Assembly (NCBI GenBank): GCA_013815505.1
Contig: JACDGA010000005.1
Span: forward strand, 1-18,176
DNA length: 18,176 bases
Reading direction: 5' to 3'
Source: Acidimicrobiia bacterium
Lineage (GTDB): Bacteria > Actinomycetota > Acidimicrobiia > Acidimicrobiales > Ilumatobacteraceae
Position numbers and translations under genes: made by a program. The stretch's first letter is position 1, and every line of letters begins with the position of its first letter. Positions 7,233-14,020 of this stretch are shown piece by piece. Below the pieces are notes generated by a model. It was given only the letters and a program-made list of their open reading frames with translations, was not told where the DNA came from and searched no databases.

Positions 7233-7859
7233 CTATCCCGCGTTCTCCGACCTCCAGAACGGGTTGAGGGCGAGGGCGCGCATCGCTCGGCCGCGATGCG
7301 AGATGGCGTGCTTCTCGACGGCGGTCATCTCGGCGAACGTGCGCCCGTCGCCGTCGGTGGGCACGAACAGGCGGTCGTAGCCGAACCCGCCGTCACCACG
7401 CTCGGCGCCGGCGATCGTGCCCTCGCACACCCCTTCGGTCACGATCTCGGCGCCGGCGGGGAGGCACACCATCACCACGGTGTGGAAGCGGGCGGTGCGC
7501 TCGGCGTCGGGCACGCCGGCGAGCCGGGCGAGCAGCAGTGCCCGGTTGTCGGCGTCGGTGGCGTGCTCGCCGGCGAAGCGGTGGCTCCGCACGCCAGGTG
7601 CCCCGTCGAGGGCGTCGACCTCGAGACCCGTGTCGTCGGCTACCGCGCCACGCTGCGTGGCAGTGGCGACGGCCGCCGCCTTCAGGCGGGCGTTTCCCTC
7701 CAACGTGTCGGCGTCCTCGACGACGTCGGGCAGGCCGGCCGGACGCGGCCAGAGGTCGACGACACCGGCGAGCAACTCCTCCATCTCGGCCACCTTGTGC
7801 GGGTTCGCCGAGGCGCACACGAGCACGGCCCGCGGAGCGGCCGCATCGTCCATCGTCAC
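7233..7859 (-). CDS. rdgB: dITP/XTP pyrophosphatase (Ham1 family)
   Basis: 208 residues. It hydrolyses non-canonical purine triphosphates such as dITP and XTP to monophosphates. SANPHKVAEMEELL is the N-terminal SxNxxK substrate motif. Further family motifs are ADDTGLEVDALDGAPGVRSHRFAG, GGFGYDRLFVP, TFAEMTAVEKHAISHRGRAM and the C-terminal hydrophobic helix. I chose GTG 7859 because it overlaps the rph stop by 4 bp (GTGA, coupled translation); ATG 7853 is a close alternative. It is the last gene of murI-rph-rdgB, the same order as the M. tuberculosis Rv1338-Rv1341 region. Confidence 0.95.
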   Translation of the reverse strand: MTMDDAAAPRAVLVCASANPHKVAEMEELLAGVVDLWPRPAGLPDVVEDADTLEGNARLKAAAVATATQRGAVADDTGLEVDALDGAPGVRSHRFAGEHATDADNRALLLARLAGVPDAERTARFHTVVMVCLPAGAEIVTEGVCEGTIAGAERGDGGFGYDRLFVPTDGDGRTFAEMTAVEKHAISHRGRAMRALALNPFWRSENAG

Positions 7860-8620
7860 CGCGGGGGCGGCGCGACGGACACCATCTCGCCCTGCAGCCC
7901 CATGATGGAGTCGAGACCGCCGGCAGCGAGCTCGAGCAGCCCGTCGAGCTCGCCTCGGCTGAACGGCTTGCCCTCGGCGGTTCCCTGCACTTCCACGAAG
8001 CGCGACTCGCCGCCGCCGATCGGGCGCACCATCACCACGTTCATGTCAACCTCGGCGCGGCTGTCCTCCACATAGGGAAGATCGAGCACCGGCAGGGCGT
8101 CGACGATGCCGACGCTGACTGCGGCGCAGAACGAGTGCAGAGGGTGCTGACGGATGTGTCCCGCCGCAACGTGACGCGCGAGCGCGTCGTGGAGGGCGAT
8201 GTAGCCGCCGCAGATGCTCGCCGTCCGCGTGCCGCCGTCGGCCTGCAACACGTCGCAGTCGACCATCACCTGACGCTCGCCGAGCATCACCATGTCGCAC
8301 GCCGCGCGCAGGCTGCGGGCGATGAGCCGCTGGATCTCGACTGTACGACCGCCTTGCTTGCCCTTCGCCGCCTCTCGCCCGACCCGCTCGGGCGACGAAC
8401 CCGGCAGCATCGAGTACTCGGCCGTCACCCAGCCCTTGCCGCTGCCGCGCATCCAGCGCGGGACGTCGTCGTCGACGCTCGCCGTGCACAGCACCTTCGT
8501 CTCGCCGAACGACACGAGGCACGAGCCCGACGCCATCGACGTGAAGTCACGCTCGAACGTGACGGGGCGCAGTTCGTCGGCAGCGCGGCCGTCGGGGCGA
8601 CCACCGGTCTGAGGGTTCAT
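7856..8620 (-). CDS. rph: Ribonuclease PH
   Basis: 254 residues. It is a phosphate-dependent 3'-5' exoribonuclease that trims tRNA 3' ends as a hexameric ring. The N-terminus carries GRAADELRPVTFERDF. The phosphate-binding region GKQGGRTVEIQRLIARSLRA and the catalytic region VMVDCDVLQADGGTRTASICGGY are both intact. The C-terminus EGKPFSRGELDGLLELA is typical. ATG 8620 is preceded by AGGAG (8633-8637), which lies inside the end of murI; murI stops only 7 bp upstream. Maturation of tRNA-Leu, whose CCA is not encoded, is a plausible local substrate but is inference. Confidence 0.96.
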   Translation of the reverse strand: MNPQTGGRPDGRAADELRPVTFERDFTSMASGSCLVSFGETKVLCTASVDDDVPRWMRGSGKGWVTAEYSMLPGSSPERVGREAAKGKQGGRTVEIQRLIARSLRAACDMVMLGERQVMVDCDVLQADGGTRTASICGGYIALHDALARHVAAGHIRQHPLHSFCAAVSVGIVDALPVLDLPYVEDSRAEVDMNVVMVRPIGGGESRFVEVQGTAEGKPFSRGELDGLLELAAGGLDSIMGLQGEMVSVAPPPR

Positions 8621-8627
8621 CGTTCGA

Positions 8628-9449
8628 TCAGGCTCCTGGGCTCCATGGCTCGGTGTGATCGAGCTCGGGGCCGAGCAGTCTCGCACCGAGTTGGCGGAAC
8701 ACGTCGACATCGCCGCTCGAGAGGAACCGGTGCTCGCCGCGCCGCGCAGCGTCGCCGGCACGTGAAGGCGCCCGCAGCAGTCCCAGCTCGCCGAGGATGC
8801 GCTGCGCGGCGAACGCGGTCTCGTCGGCGCTGCTGACGAGCGTGACCCCGGCGCCCATCACCTCGCCGATGGTGCGGGCGAGGAACGGATAGTGCGTGCA
8901 GCCGAGCAGCAGCGCGTCGATGTCGGCCTCGCGCACCGGGGCGAGGAGCCGCTCGGCCAGCACCGTGACCTCGTCGCCCTCGGTCTGACCGCGTTCGACG
9001 AACTCGACGAAGCCGGGGCACGCCGCGGTCGTCAGCTGTACAGGCGCACCCGTGCTCGCCACGGCGGCTCGGTAGGCGCCGGAGGCCACCGTGCCCACGG
9101 TGCCGATCACGCCTGCCCGCCCTGTTGCGGTGGCTCGCACGAGCGCCTCGGCACCAGGGGCGATGACGTCGAGGATCGGCACCGGCATCGTGGCCCGCAG
9201 TTCGTCGAGCCCAGCTGCTGCGGCGGTGTTGCAGGCGACGATGACGACCTTGGCACCGTGCTCGTCGACGAGGCTGCGCGCCAACTCCTCTGCGAACCTG
9301 CGCACCTCGTCGGCGGGCCGTGGTCCGTAGGGGTAGCGGCCCGTGTCACCGATGTAGACGAGGTCTTCGCCGGGCAACAGATCGATGAGCGCGCGAGCAA
9401 CGGTGAGCCCCCCGAATCCCGAGTCGAACATCCCGATCGGTCGCTCCAC
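8628..9449 (-). CDS. murI: Glutamate racemase
   Basis: 273 residues from GTG 9449. It converts L- to D-glutamate for peptidoglycan by a two-cysteine mechanism. GMFDSGFGGLTVAR holds the catalytic Asp9 and the substrate loop. Cys73 in VACNTAAAAGL and Cys184-Thr-His186 in LLLGCTHYPF are the two acid/base cysteines with the partner His. GDTGRYPYGPR is also family-typical. An open frame extends to 9482, but family similarity begins at VERPIGMFDSG and a TAGCCT hexamer sits 8 nt before GTG 9449, which supports this start. It is first in the murI-rph-rdgB operon and diverges from the SCO6745-like gene over 26 bp. Confidence 0.96.
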   Translation of the reverse strand: MERPIGMFDSGFGGLTVARALIDLLPGEDLVYIGDTGRYPYGPRPADEVRRFAEELARSLVDEHGAKVVIVACNTAAAAGLDELRATMPVPILDVIAPGAEALVRATATGRAGVIGTVGTVASGAYRAAVASTGAPVQLTTAACPGFVEFVERGQTEGDEVTVLAERLLAPVREADIDALLLGCTHYPFLARTIGEVMGAGVTLVSSADETAFAAQRILGELGLLRAPSRAGDAARRGEHRFLSSGDVDVFRQLGARLLGPELDHTEPWSPGA

Positions 9450-9457
9450 GGCGGACA

Positions 9458-9463
9458 AGGCTA
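9458..9463 (-). promoter_or_regulatory. Predicted -10 element of the murI operon, leaderless start
   Basis: TAGCCT on the minus strand, 8 nt before GTG 9449. It overlaps by 2 bp the -10 element for the divergent gene. Confidence 0.5.
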
Positions 9464-9467
9464 CGTT
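9462..9467 (+). promoter_or_regulatory. Predicted -10 element of the SCO6745-like gene, leaderless start
   Basis: TACGTT, 8 nt before ATG 9476. It shares bases 9462-9463 with the murI element on the other strand. Confidence 0.5.
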
Positions 9468-9475
9468 CCTGCGCC

Positions 9476-10204
9476 ATGACACCCCACGAGCTCGCTATCA
9501 AGTGCGCGCCGATGATCGCCGACATCGGCTCGGCGTACTACTTCGTTCCCAACACCCTCGACGCCGGCAAGGAGCGCGGCCTCGGCGGGTACCAGTTCTA
9601 CTTCCTCGGCCGCGGCGGCGTGCTCGGCGATGTCGATCCCGAGGTCGTGACGAGCGCGTTCGGTTACTTTCACCCCGATCTCGTGACGAAGATCTGGAAC
9701 AAGGCGAGAGACACCATGGACCCTCGCGAGGGTGCGCGATTGCATCTCGCCTGCGCCGCCGAGCTCGCCCGCACGAAGTTCGCAGACCTCGACCTGGCGG
9801 CATTCTGCGTCGCCGCAGCGGCCGTGAACGACGCCGTCAACCCCGCAGGGTTGGCGCAGTACGCAGGTGTCGACGCCGAACCGCTGCCAGACGACGACGC
9901 CGCCCGGGCAATGCAGCTGTGCATCTGCCTGCGAGAAGCGCGCGGCAGCGCCCACCTCGCGGCCGTCGTCACGACGGGCATCGATGTCGCCGTGGCGCAC
10001 TACCTCCGCCGGCCCGACTTCTACGAGACCTTCGGCTGGTCGGACACGCCATCGGTGCGCCCCGAGGATCGTGAGCTGCTCGACCGTGCCGACGCGCTCA
10101 CCGACGACATGATGGAGACGCCGTTCGCTGCCCTCGACCCGTCGGGAGCCGAAGCGATGCTCCGTGGGCTGACCGAGATGACGGCGGCCCTGAAGGCCGA
10201 GTAG
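9476..10204 (+). CDS. SCO6745/SalK-like family protein
   Basis: 242 residues from ATG 9476, immediately after a TANNNT hexamer with no ribosome site. The pattern YFVPNTLDAGKERGLGGYQFYFLGRGGVLGDVDPEVVTSAFGYFHPDLV is that of the actinobacterial family labelled SCO6745 or SalK-like: a glycine-rich GRGGxLG turn followed by FGYFHP. No signal peptide or membrane helix is seen, so it is probably cytoplasmic. The protein is largely helical, with many Ala and acidic residues. The family has no firmly established biochemical role and I do not assign one. arfB begins 7 bp downstream on the same strand, so the two are probably co-transcribed. Confidence 0.75.
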   Translation: MTPHELAIKCAPMIADIGSAYYFVPNTLDAGKERGLGGYQFYFLGRGGVLGDVDPEVVTSAFGYFHPDLVTKIWNKARDTMDPREGARLHLACAAELARTKFADLDLAAFCVAAAAVNDAVNPAGLAQYAGVDAEPLPDDDAARAMQLCICLREARGSAHLAAVVTTGIDVAVAHYLRRPDFYETFGWSDTPSVRPEDRELLDRADALTDDMMETPFAALDPSGAEAMLRGLTEMTAALKAE

Positions 10205-10211
10205 GACGCGC

Positions 10212-10649
10212 ATGGCAGCAGACGTCGGCGACGACCTGCGGGTCTCCCCCGCCCTCACCATCCCGGCGGCAGAGCTCGGCTGGCGGTTCTCGCGCTCGTC
10301 GGGCGCCGGCGGCCAACACGTCAACACGTCCGACACACGGGTCGAGCTGTCGTGGAACGTCGCCGACTCCGAGGCGCTGTCGGCGACGCAGCGCTCGCGA
10401 GCAATCCGCAACCTGCGCACCTCGCTCGTCGACGGCGTGCTCACGGTGGCGGCGTCGGATCGCCGATCGCAGCTGCGCAACCGCGAGATCGCGCGGGCGC
10501 GGCTGGCCGACACCGTCGCCGAGGCGATCGCACCGCCTCCCCCGCCTCGCCGGGCGACGCGACCGTCGCGTGCGTCGCAGCAGCGGCGTGTCGAGGCGAA
10601 GAAGCGGCGGAGCCAGACCAAACAGCTGCGTCAGCGTCCCACGGACTGA
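10212..10649 (+). CDS. arfB: Alternative ribosome-rescue factor, peptidyl-tRNA hydrolase of the ArfB/YaeJ (ICT1) type
   Basis: 145 residues. It releases peptides from ribosomes stalled on messages without a stop codon. The GGQ catalytic loop is intact within SSGAGGQHVNTSDTRVELSW, as in class I release factors, and no codon-recognition domain is present. The C-terminus is a basic tail (RASQQRRVEAKKRRSQTKQLRQR) of the kind that enters the empty mRNA channel. Length matches E. coli YaeJ (about 140). It follows the SCO6745-like gene by 7 bp. The genome also has smpB and ssrA in this window, so ArfB is probably a backup. Confidence 0.92.
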   Translation: MAADVGDDLRVSPALTIPAAELGWRFSRSSGAGGQHVNTSDTRVELSWNVADSEALSATQRSRAIRNLRTSLVDGVLTVAASDRRSQLRNREIARARLADTVAEAIAPPPPPRRATRPSRASQQRRVEAKKRRSQTKQLRQRPTD

Positions 10650-10692
10650 GCGGATCGTCCGGGGCGGCGTCAGGCGACCCACCAGGCGCGCG

Positions 10693-11463
10693 TCAGCCGA
10701 TCGACCAGGCAAAGGCGTAGCCGAACGAGTTGGTCGCGCCGTGGACGAGTATCGGTGCCAGCACGCTTCCCGACCAGTAGCGCAGCACGCAGAGCGTGAG
10801 CCCGGCGACGAACGTGCCGAGGACGGCCATCACGACGCCCATTGCCTGCCCGACACCGTCGTCACCGAAGACGTCGGCAACGAGCGGGTTGACGTCGCTG
10901 ACGTTCCACGCCGGCAGCACGTGCCACAACCCGAACAGCAACGAGGCGACCACGACGCCGCGCACCACCCCCGCCGGCACCCGTTCTGTCATGCGAAATC
11001 TGCCCGAACGGGCATGATCGGCATGACAGGCCGAGGTCGGCGGGGTGAACAGGGCGGGAAGTACGGCCCGGAAGGCGAGCTCTTCGAGCACCACGGTGCC
11101 GAGCGGGATGCGGATCAGCGAGTGGTAGACGAGGAACGACCAGCCCTTGCCCACCCGCTCGTCGCTGAACACGTCGCGCGTCGCCGGGATCGCCGCCGCG
11201 ACGGCGTAGACGACGAGCACCCCAGCGGCGATCGTGCCGCCGAGCAGGGCGCCGCGCCGCCACCTCGCGAGGCCCATCTCGGCACCGGTCCGTGCCCGTC
11301 GCGCCAGCACCACCACGGTCGCGGCGACGGCGAGGTTCCACGGCACGTATGACCAGTGCGGCAGCACGCGATTGACGAGAATGTTGCTGATGAGCAGTAG
11401 CCCCATCACCCAGGAGACGACCACCGCGGCGGTGTCGGGGCGCGATGGGTACGTGGACTTCAT
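10693..11463 (-). CDS. CPBP-family intramembrane metalloprotease (CAAX protease/bacteriocin-processing type), with a repeat element inside the frame
   Basis: 256 residues if started at ATG 11463 (MKSTYPSRPDTA then a first helix). GTG 11424 or ATG 11406 would avoid overlap with the divergent gene. The glutamate motif EELAFR (residues 127-132), FGLWH (177-181) and HGATN (241-245) are the conserved active-site motifs of CPBP proteases, and several hydrophobic helices are seen. The loop between EELAFR and FGLWH is longer than usual. Residues about 145-161 (ACHADHARSGRFRMTER) are encoded by the dispersed palindromic element at 10982-11039. The frame is kept, so the protein may still be functional. 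The substrate is unknown. It converges on arfB with a 43-bp gap. Confidence 0.82.
   Translation of the reverse strand: MKSTYPSRPDTAAVVVSWVMGLLLISNILVNRVLPHWSYVPWNLAVAATVVVLARRARTGAEMGLARWRRGALLGGTIAAGVLVVYAVAAAIPATRDVFSDERVGKGWSFLVYHSLIRIPLGTVVLEELAFRAVLPALFTPPTSACHADHARSGRFRMTERVPAGVVRGVVVASLLFGLWHVLPAWNVSDVNPLVADVFGDDGVGQAMGVVMAVLGTFVAGLTLCVLRYWSGSVLAPILVHGATNSFGYAFAWSIG
10982..11039 (-). repeat. Dispersed 58-bp palindromic element, copy 1, inside the CPBP protease gene
   Basis: Read on the minus strand it begins CGACCTCGGCCTGTCATG and ends CATGACAGAACG. The 8-bp arms CTGTCATG and CATGACAG are perfect inverted repeats. Between them is a second palindrome (TGCCCGAACGGGCA on the plus strand, 11001-11014). 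It has the same length and arms as the copy at 16045-16102. Confidence 0.7.
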
Positions 11464-12547
11464 CAGAGCGTTCAGTCTGCTCGTCGTCGTGGCGTGGCAC
11501 TGGGTCTTCACGATCATCGTCTGGGAGGACGACGGTCCGCACGCCACCAACCCCATCGGGTTCACGACCGGCCTGTGGCTCGCCACGTGGTTGTTGCAGG
11601 TCATGCCGCTGTTCTTCTACGTCGGAGGGTTCTCACATCTGAAGGCGTGGGAGAAGGCATCGGCCCGTGGCGAACGAATCTGGCACTTCACGTGGCGGCG
11701 GATCAAGGGTCTGGCGATCCCCGGGCTCGCGCTTGCGCTGACGTGGGTCGCGCTCGGAGCGGCGCTGCAGGGCATCTACGGGTGGGAGTGGATCGGCCGG
11801 GCGGTCACGCTCGTCGTCAGCCCGCTCTGGTTCCTCGCCGTCTACCTGATGCTCATCGCGCTGCTACCCGTCGCGCTGTGGCTGCACGCACGAGCCGACA
11901 CGGTGGTGCTCGTGGTTCTCGCCGGCGCGGCCGGCGCCGTCGACATCGTCCGCTTCCGCTACGACGTCCCCTGGCTCGGTCTCGTCAACATGGTGCTCGT
12001 CTGGGGGCTGTGCCATCAGCTCGGCTTCTTCTACGAGCGCATCGTCGCCGCCCGCCGCAGCGTCGACTGGACGCTCCTGCTCGCCGGGCTGTTCGCGCTG
12101 GCGGGGCTCGTCGGCAGCGGTCTCTACCCGGGCTCGATGGTGGGCGTGCCCGGCGAACGGTCCAACATGGCGCCGCCGACCCTGTGCATCATCGCCCTCG
12201 TCATGTTCCAGGCAGGCGTCGTCGAGGTCGTTCGCCCGACGCTGCAGCGCAAGCTCGCCGAGCCGCGCTGGGAGCGGGCGTCGGCGACGATCAACCGTTT
12301 CTCGTTGCCGTTGTTCCTGTTCCACTCGACCGGGATGGCCGTGTACCTCGCCGTGCGCTACCTGGCGTCAGGCTCCAACAACGAAACGTCCGACCCCACG
12401 GCGGGCTGGTGGCTGACGCGGCCGCTCGCCGTCATCGGCCCGCTGCTGTTCACGATGCCCGTCATCTTCCTGTTCGGGCGGCAGTGGATCAAGGGCGGCC
12501 GCGGCGACGGCGAGCAACCCCGCGCCAATCCCGCCCCCGCCGCCTGA
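11432..12547 (+). CDS. Acyltransferase 3 family integral membrane protein
   Basis: 371 residues from GTG 11432; ATG 11390 would add 14 residues. The N-terminal DGYVDFIRAFSLLVVVAWHWVF is the first helix of acyltransferase-3 proteins with the catalytic His at its end. FFYVGGFSH and a row of about ten hydrophobic helices follow, then FSLPLFLFHSTGMAVYLAV and a charged, Pro-rich C-terminus. The family moves acyl groups (often acetyl or succinyl) onto extracytoplasmic sugars or lipids using a membrane-embedded site. The acceptor is unknown. AGGAG lies at 11412-11416, rather far from GTG 11432. The 5' end overlaps or abuts the divergent CPBP gene, so both starts are uncertain. Confidence 0.85.
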   Translation: MSGRDGYVDFIRAFSLLVVVAWHWVFTIIVWEDDGPHATNPIGFTTGLWLATWLLQVMPLFFYVGGFSHLKAWEKASARGERIWHFTWRRIKGLAIPGLALALTWVALGAALQGIYGWEWIGRAVTLVVSPLWFLAVYLMLIALLPVALWLHARADTVVLVVLAGAAGAVDIVRFRYDVPWLGLVNMVLVWGLCHQLGFFYERIVAARRSVDWTLLLAGLFALAGLVGSGLYPGSMVGVPGERSNMAPPTLCIIALVMFQAGVVEVVRPTLQRKLAEPRWERASATINRFSLPLFLFHSTGMAVYLAVRYLASGSNNETSDPTAGWWLTRPLAVIGPLLFTMPVIFLFGRQWIKGGRGDGEQPRANPAPAA

Positions 12548-12589
12548 GCGGGCACTGCGGCCGGCGGCGACGCGGCCCGTCGCAGGCGA

Positions 12590-13927
12590 TCAGGGCAGCA
12601 GCACGAGGTCGATGGCGTGCACGACGCCACCGCCGTTGCCGAGGTCACCGTCGATGATCGATGCGTCCTCGATCGTGCGCTCCTCCTGATCCACATCGAG
12701 CACGTCGCCACCCGCTGTTGGGAGCTCGTCGTTGGAGAAGAGGTCGTCCTCGGAGAGTGGCTGATCGACGATGTGGCGCAGCAGCAGCTCCTGCAGCCGG
12801 TCGCGATCGCCGAGCAGCTCGGGACCACCGGGACTCTCCTCCACCGCAGTGAACGCGTCGTTGTTCGGCGCGAGGAACGTCAGCGGCGTGTCGGGGTCGT
12901 CGAGCGCATCGCGCAGCTCGGCGTCCTCGATGTACCTGCGTGCCTTCGACAGGTCGGGGCTGGTGCGCAGCACCTTCCAGGCTGTTCGGTTCTCGGGCAC
13001 GGTGGTCGGTGGTGCCGTCGTGGTGGTGGGTGGCAGCGTCGTCGTCGTGGGCGGCAGCGTGGTCGGCGGCAGCGTGGTCGTGGTGGGCGGCAACGTCGTC
13101 GTCGTGGGCGGCAGCGTCGTCGTGGTGGGTGGCAGCGTCGTCGTGGTGGGTGGCAACGTGGTGGTTGTCGGGGGCAGGGTCGTCGTGGTCGTCGGCGGCG
13201 TCGTCGCCGGCAACGTCGTCGTCGTGCGCGGCGGCCGCCTGCGAGTCGTCGTGGTGGGCTGCAGCGTCGTCGGCGGCAATGTCGTGGTGGTGCGAGGCGG
13301 ACGCCTGCGAGTCGTCGTGGTCTCGATCGCGGTGGTGCTGGTGTCGACGGCGGGATCGACCTCCTCGTCGTCACCGCCGCCGAGCACGAGGATGGCGATG
13401 ACGATCATCACCACTGCGGCGATGCCGGCGATCAGCGCCGCCACCGGGCCGCGCTCTCGGTACCAGGGGACGGGTTCGTCGGGGTCGAACGGTGGCTCGT
13501 CGTCGAACGGTCCCCCACCGCCGCCGCCCGCGCCGCCGCCGAACGGCCCACCGGGGTCGAACGCGCCACCGCCGGCCGCGCCAGCTGCCCCGGCCGCACC
13601 CATGGCCGCCGTCGCGTCGGGGGCCGTGGGAGCGATCGCCGTCGGCTCGGGCTGCGTCCAGTCGCCACCGGGTTCATCGGGCGCCACGTCCGGTGTCGGG
13701 TCGTCGGCGTCCGGTTCGGCACCGGGTGGCGGGCCTCCCCATGCGGGGTCGTCACCGGTGGTGAGGGACGAGGTTGCGTCGCTCGGGCGGACCGGAGGGC
13801 GCGGTGAGTCGGCGAACAAGCTTGGCTCACCGGGCACCGGCTCGGCTGCCTCTTCACCCTCCACCGGGTCGTCGGCGCCGTCGGGTCGATGCTGCTGTGT
13901 TGGCTCGTCGGGTCCGTTGTCGCTCAT
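12590..13927 (-). CDS. Membrane-anchored fasciclin (FAS1) domain protein with Thr/Pro-rich stalk
   Basis: 445 residues from ATG 13927 (MSDNGPDEPTQQH). Residues 1-160 are acidic, Pro/Gly/Ala-rich and probably cytoplasmic, ending in PWYRERGP. One membrane helix (VAALIAGIAAVVMIVIAILVL) covers about 161-183. An extracellular stalk follows: two copies of a 22-residue unit with TTTTRRRPPRTTTT, then TTTTLPP heptads. The last 130 residues are a FAS1 domain, with the H1-like LTFLAPNNDAF and H2-like GGVVHAIDLVLLP motifs. FAS1 domains mediate adhesion or matrix binding at the cell surface, and the stalk would hold the domain away from the membrane. It lies 93 bp after cysM on the same strand. The ligand is unknown. 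Confidence 0.88.
   Translation of the reverse strand: MSDNGPDEPTQQHRPDGADDPVEGEEAAEPVPGEPSLFADSPRPPVRPSDATSSLTTGDDPAWGGPPPGAEPDADDPTPDVAPDEPGGDWTQPEPTAIAPTAPDATAAMGAAGAAGAAGGGAFDPGGPFGGGAGGGGGGPFDDEPPFDPDEPVPWYRERGPVAALIAGIAAVVMIVIAILVLGGGDDEEVDPAVDTSTTAIETTTTRRRPPRTTTTLPPTTLQPTTTTRRRPPRTTTTLPATTPPTTTTTLPPTTTTLPPTTTTLPPTTTTLPPTTTTLPPTTTTLPPTTLPPTTTTLPPTTTTAPPTTVPENRTAWKVLRTSPDLSKARRYIEDAELRDALDDPDTPLTFLAPNNDAFTAVEESPGGPELLGDRDRLQELLLRHIVDQPLSEDDLFSNDELPTAGGDVLDVDQEERTIEDASIIDGDLGNGGGVVHAIDLVLLP
13010..13195. repeat. 21-bp coding repeat for TTTTLPP heptads
   Basis: Imperfect 21-bp units, each reading roughly GTCGTGGTGGGTGGCAGCGTC on the plus strand and encoding TTTTLPP on the minus strand. 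One unit is shortened to TTLPP, which suggests length change by slippage. Confidence 0.8.
13209..13321. repeat. Two-copy 66-bp coding repeat (TTTTRRRPPRTTTTLP units)
   Basis: Bases 13209-13255 and 13275-13321 match at 42 of 47 positions by eye, a period of 66 bp or 22 residues. Each copy encodes a basic RRRPPR block inside the Thr-rich stalk. Confidence 0.75.
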
Positions 13928-14020
13928 CTCGGCCCCATGTTGGTCGATCGAGCGCACGTTTCCTCGCCGCGCACACTGCACGCTGGCCGTTTCCCCAGAG
14001 CGGGACGTCGGCCCGTTCGC

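Noticed and set aside
10570..11352. Plus-strand frame opposite the CPBP gene
   Set aside because: It is His/Arg/Asp-rich with no motif, while the minus strand encodes conserved CPBP motifs and membrane helices.
12567..12583. GCGAC-GTCGC hairpin between the convergent acyltransferase and FAS1 genes
   Set aside because: It has only a 5-bp stem and no following T run, and GC-rich DNA produces many such stems; too weak to call a terminator.
13010..13321. The regular repeats as a possible CRISPR array
   Set aside because: Units are coding, contiguous, lack unique spacers and lie within the FAS1 protein stalk.
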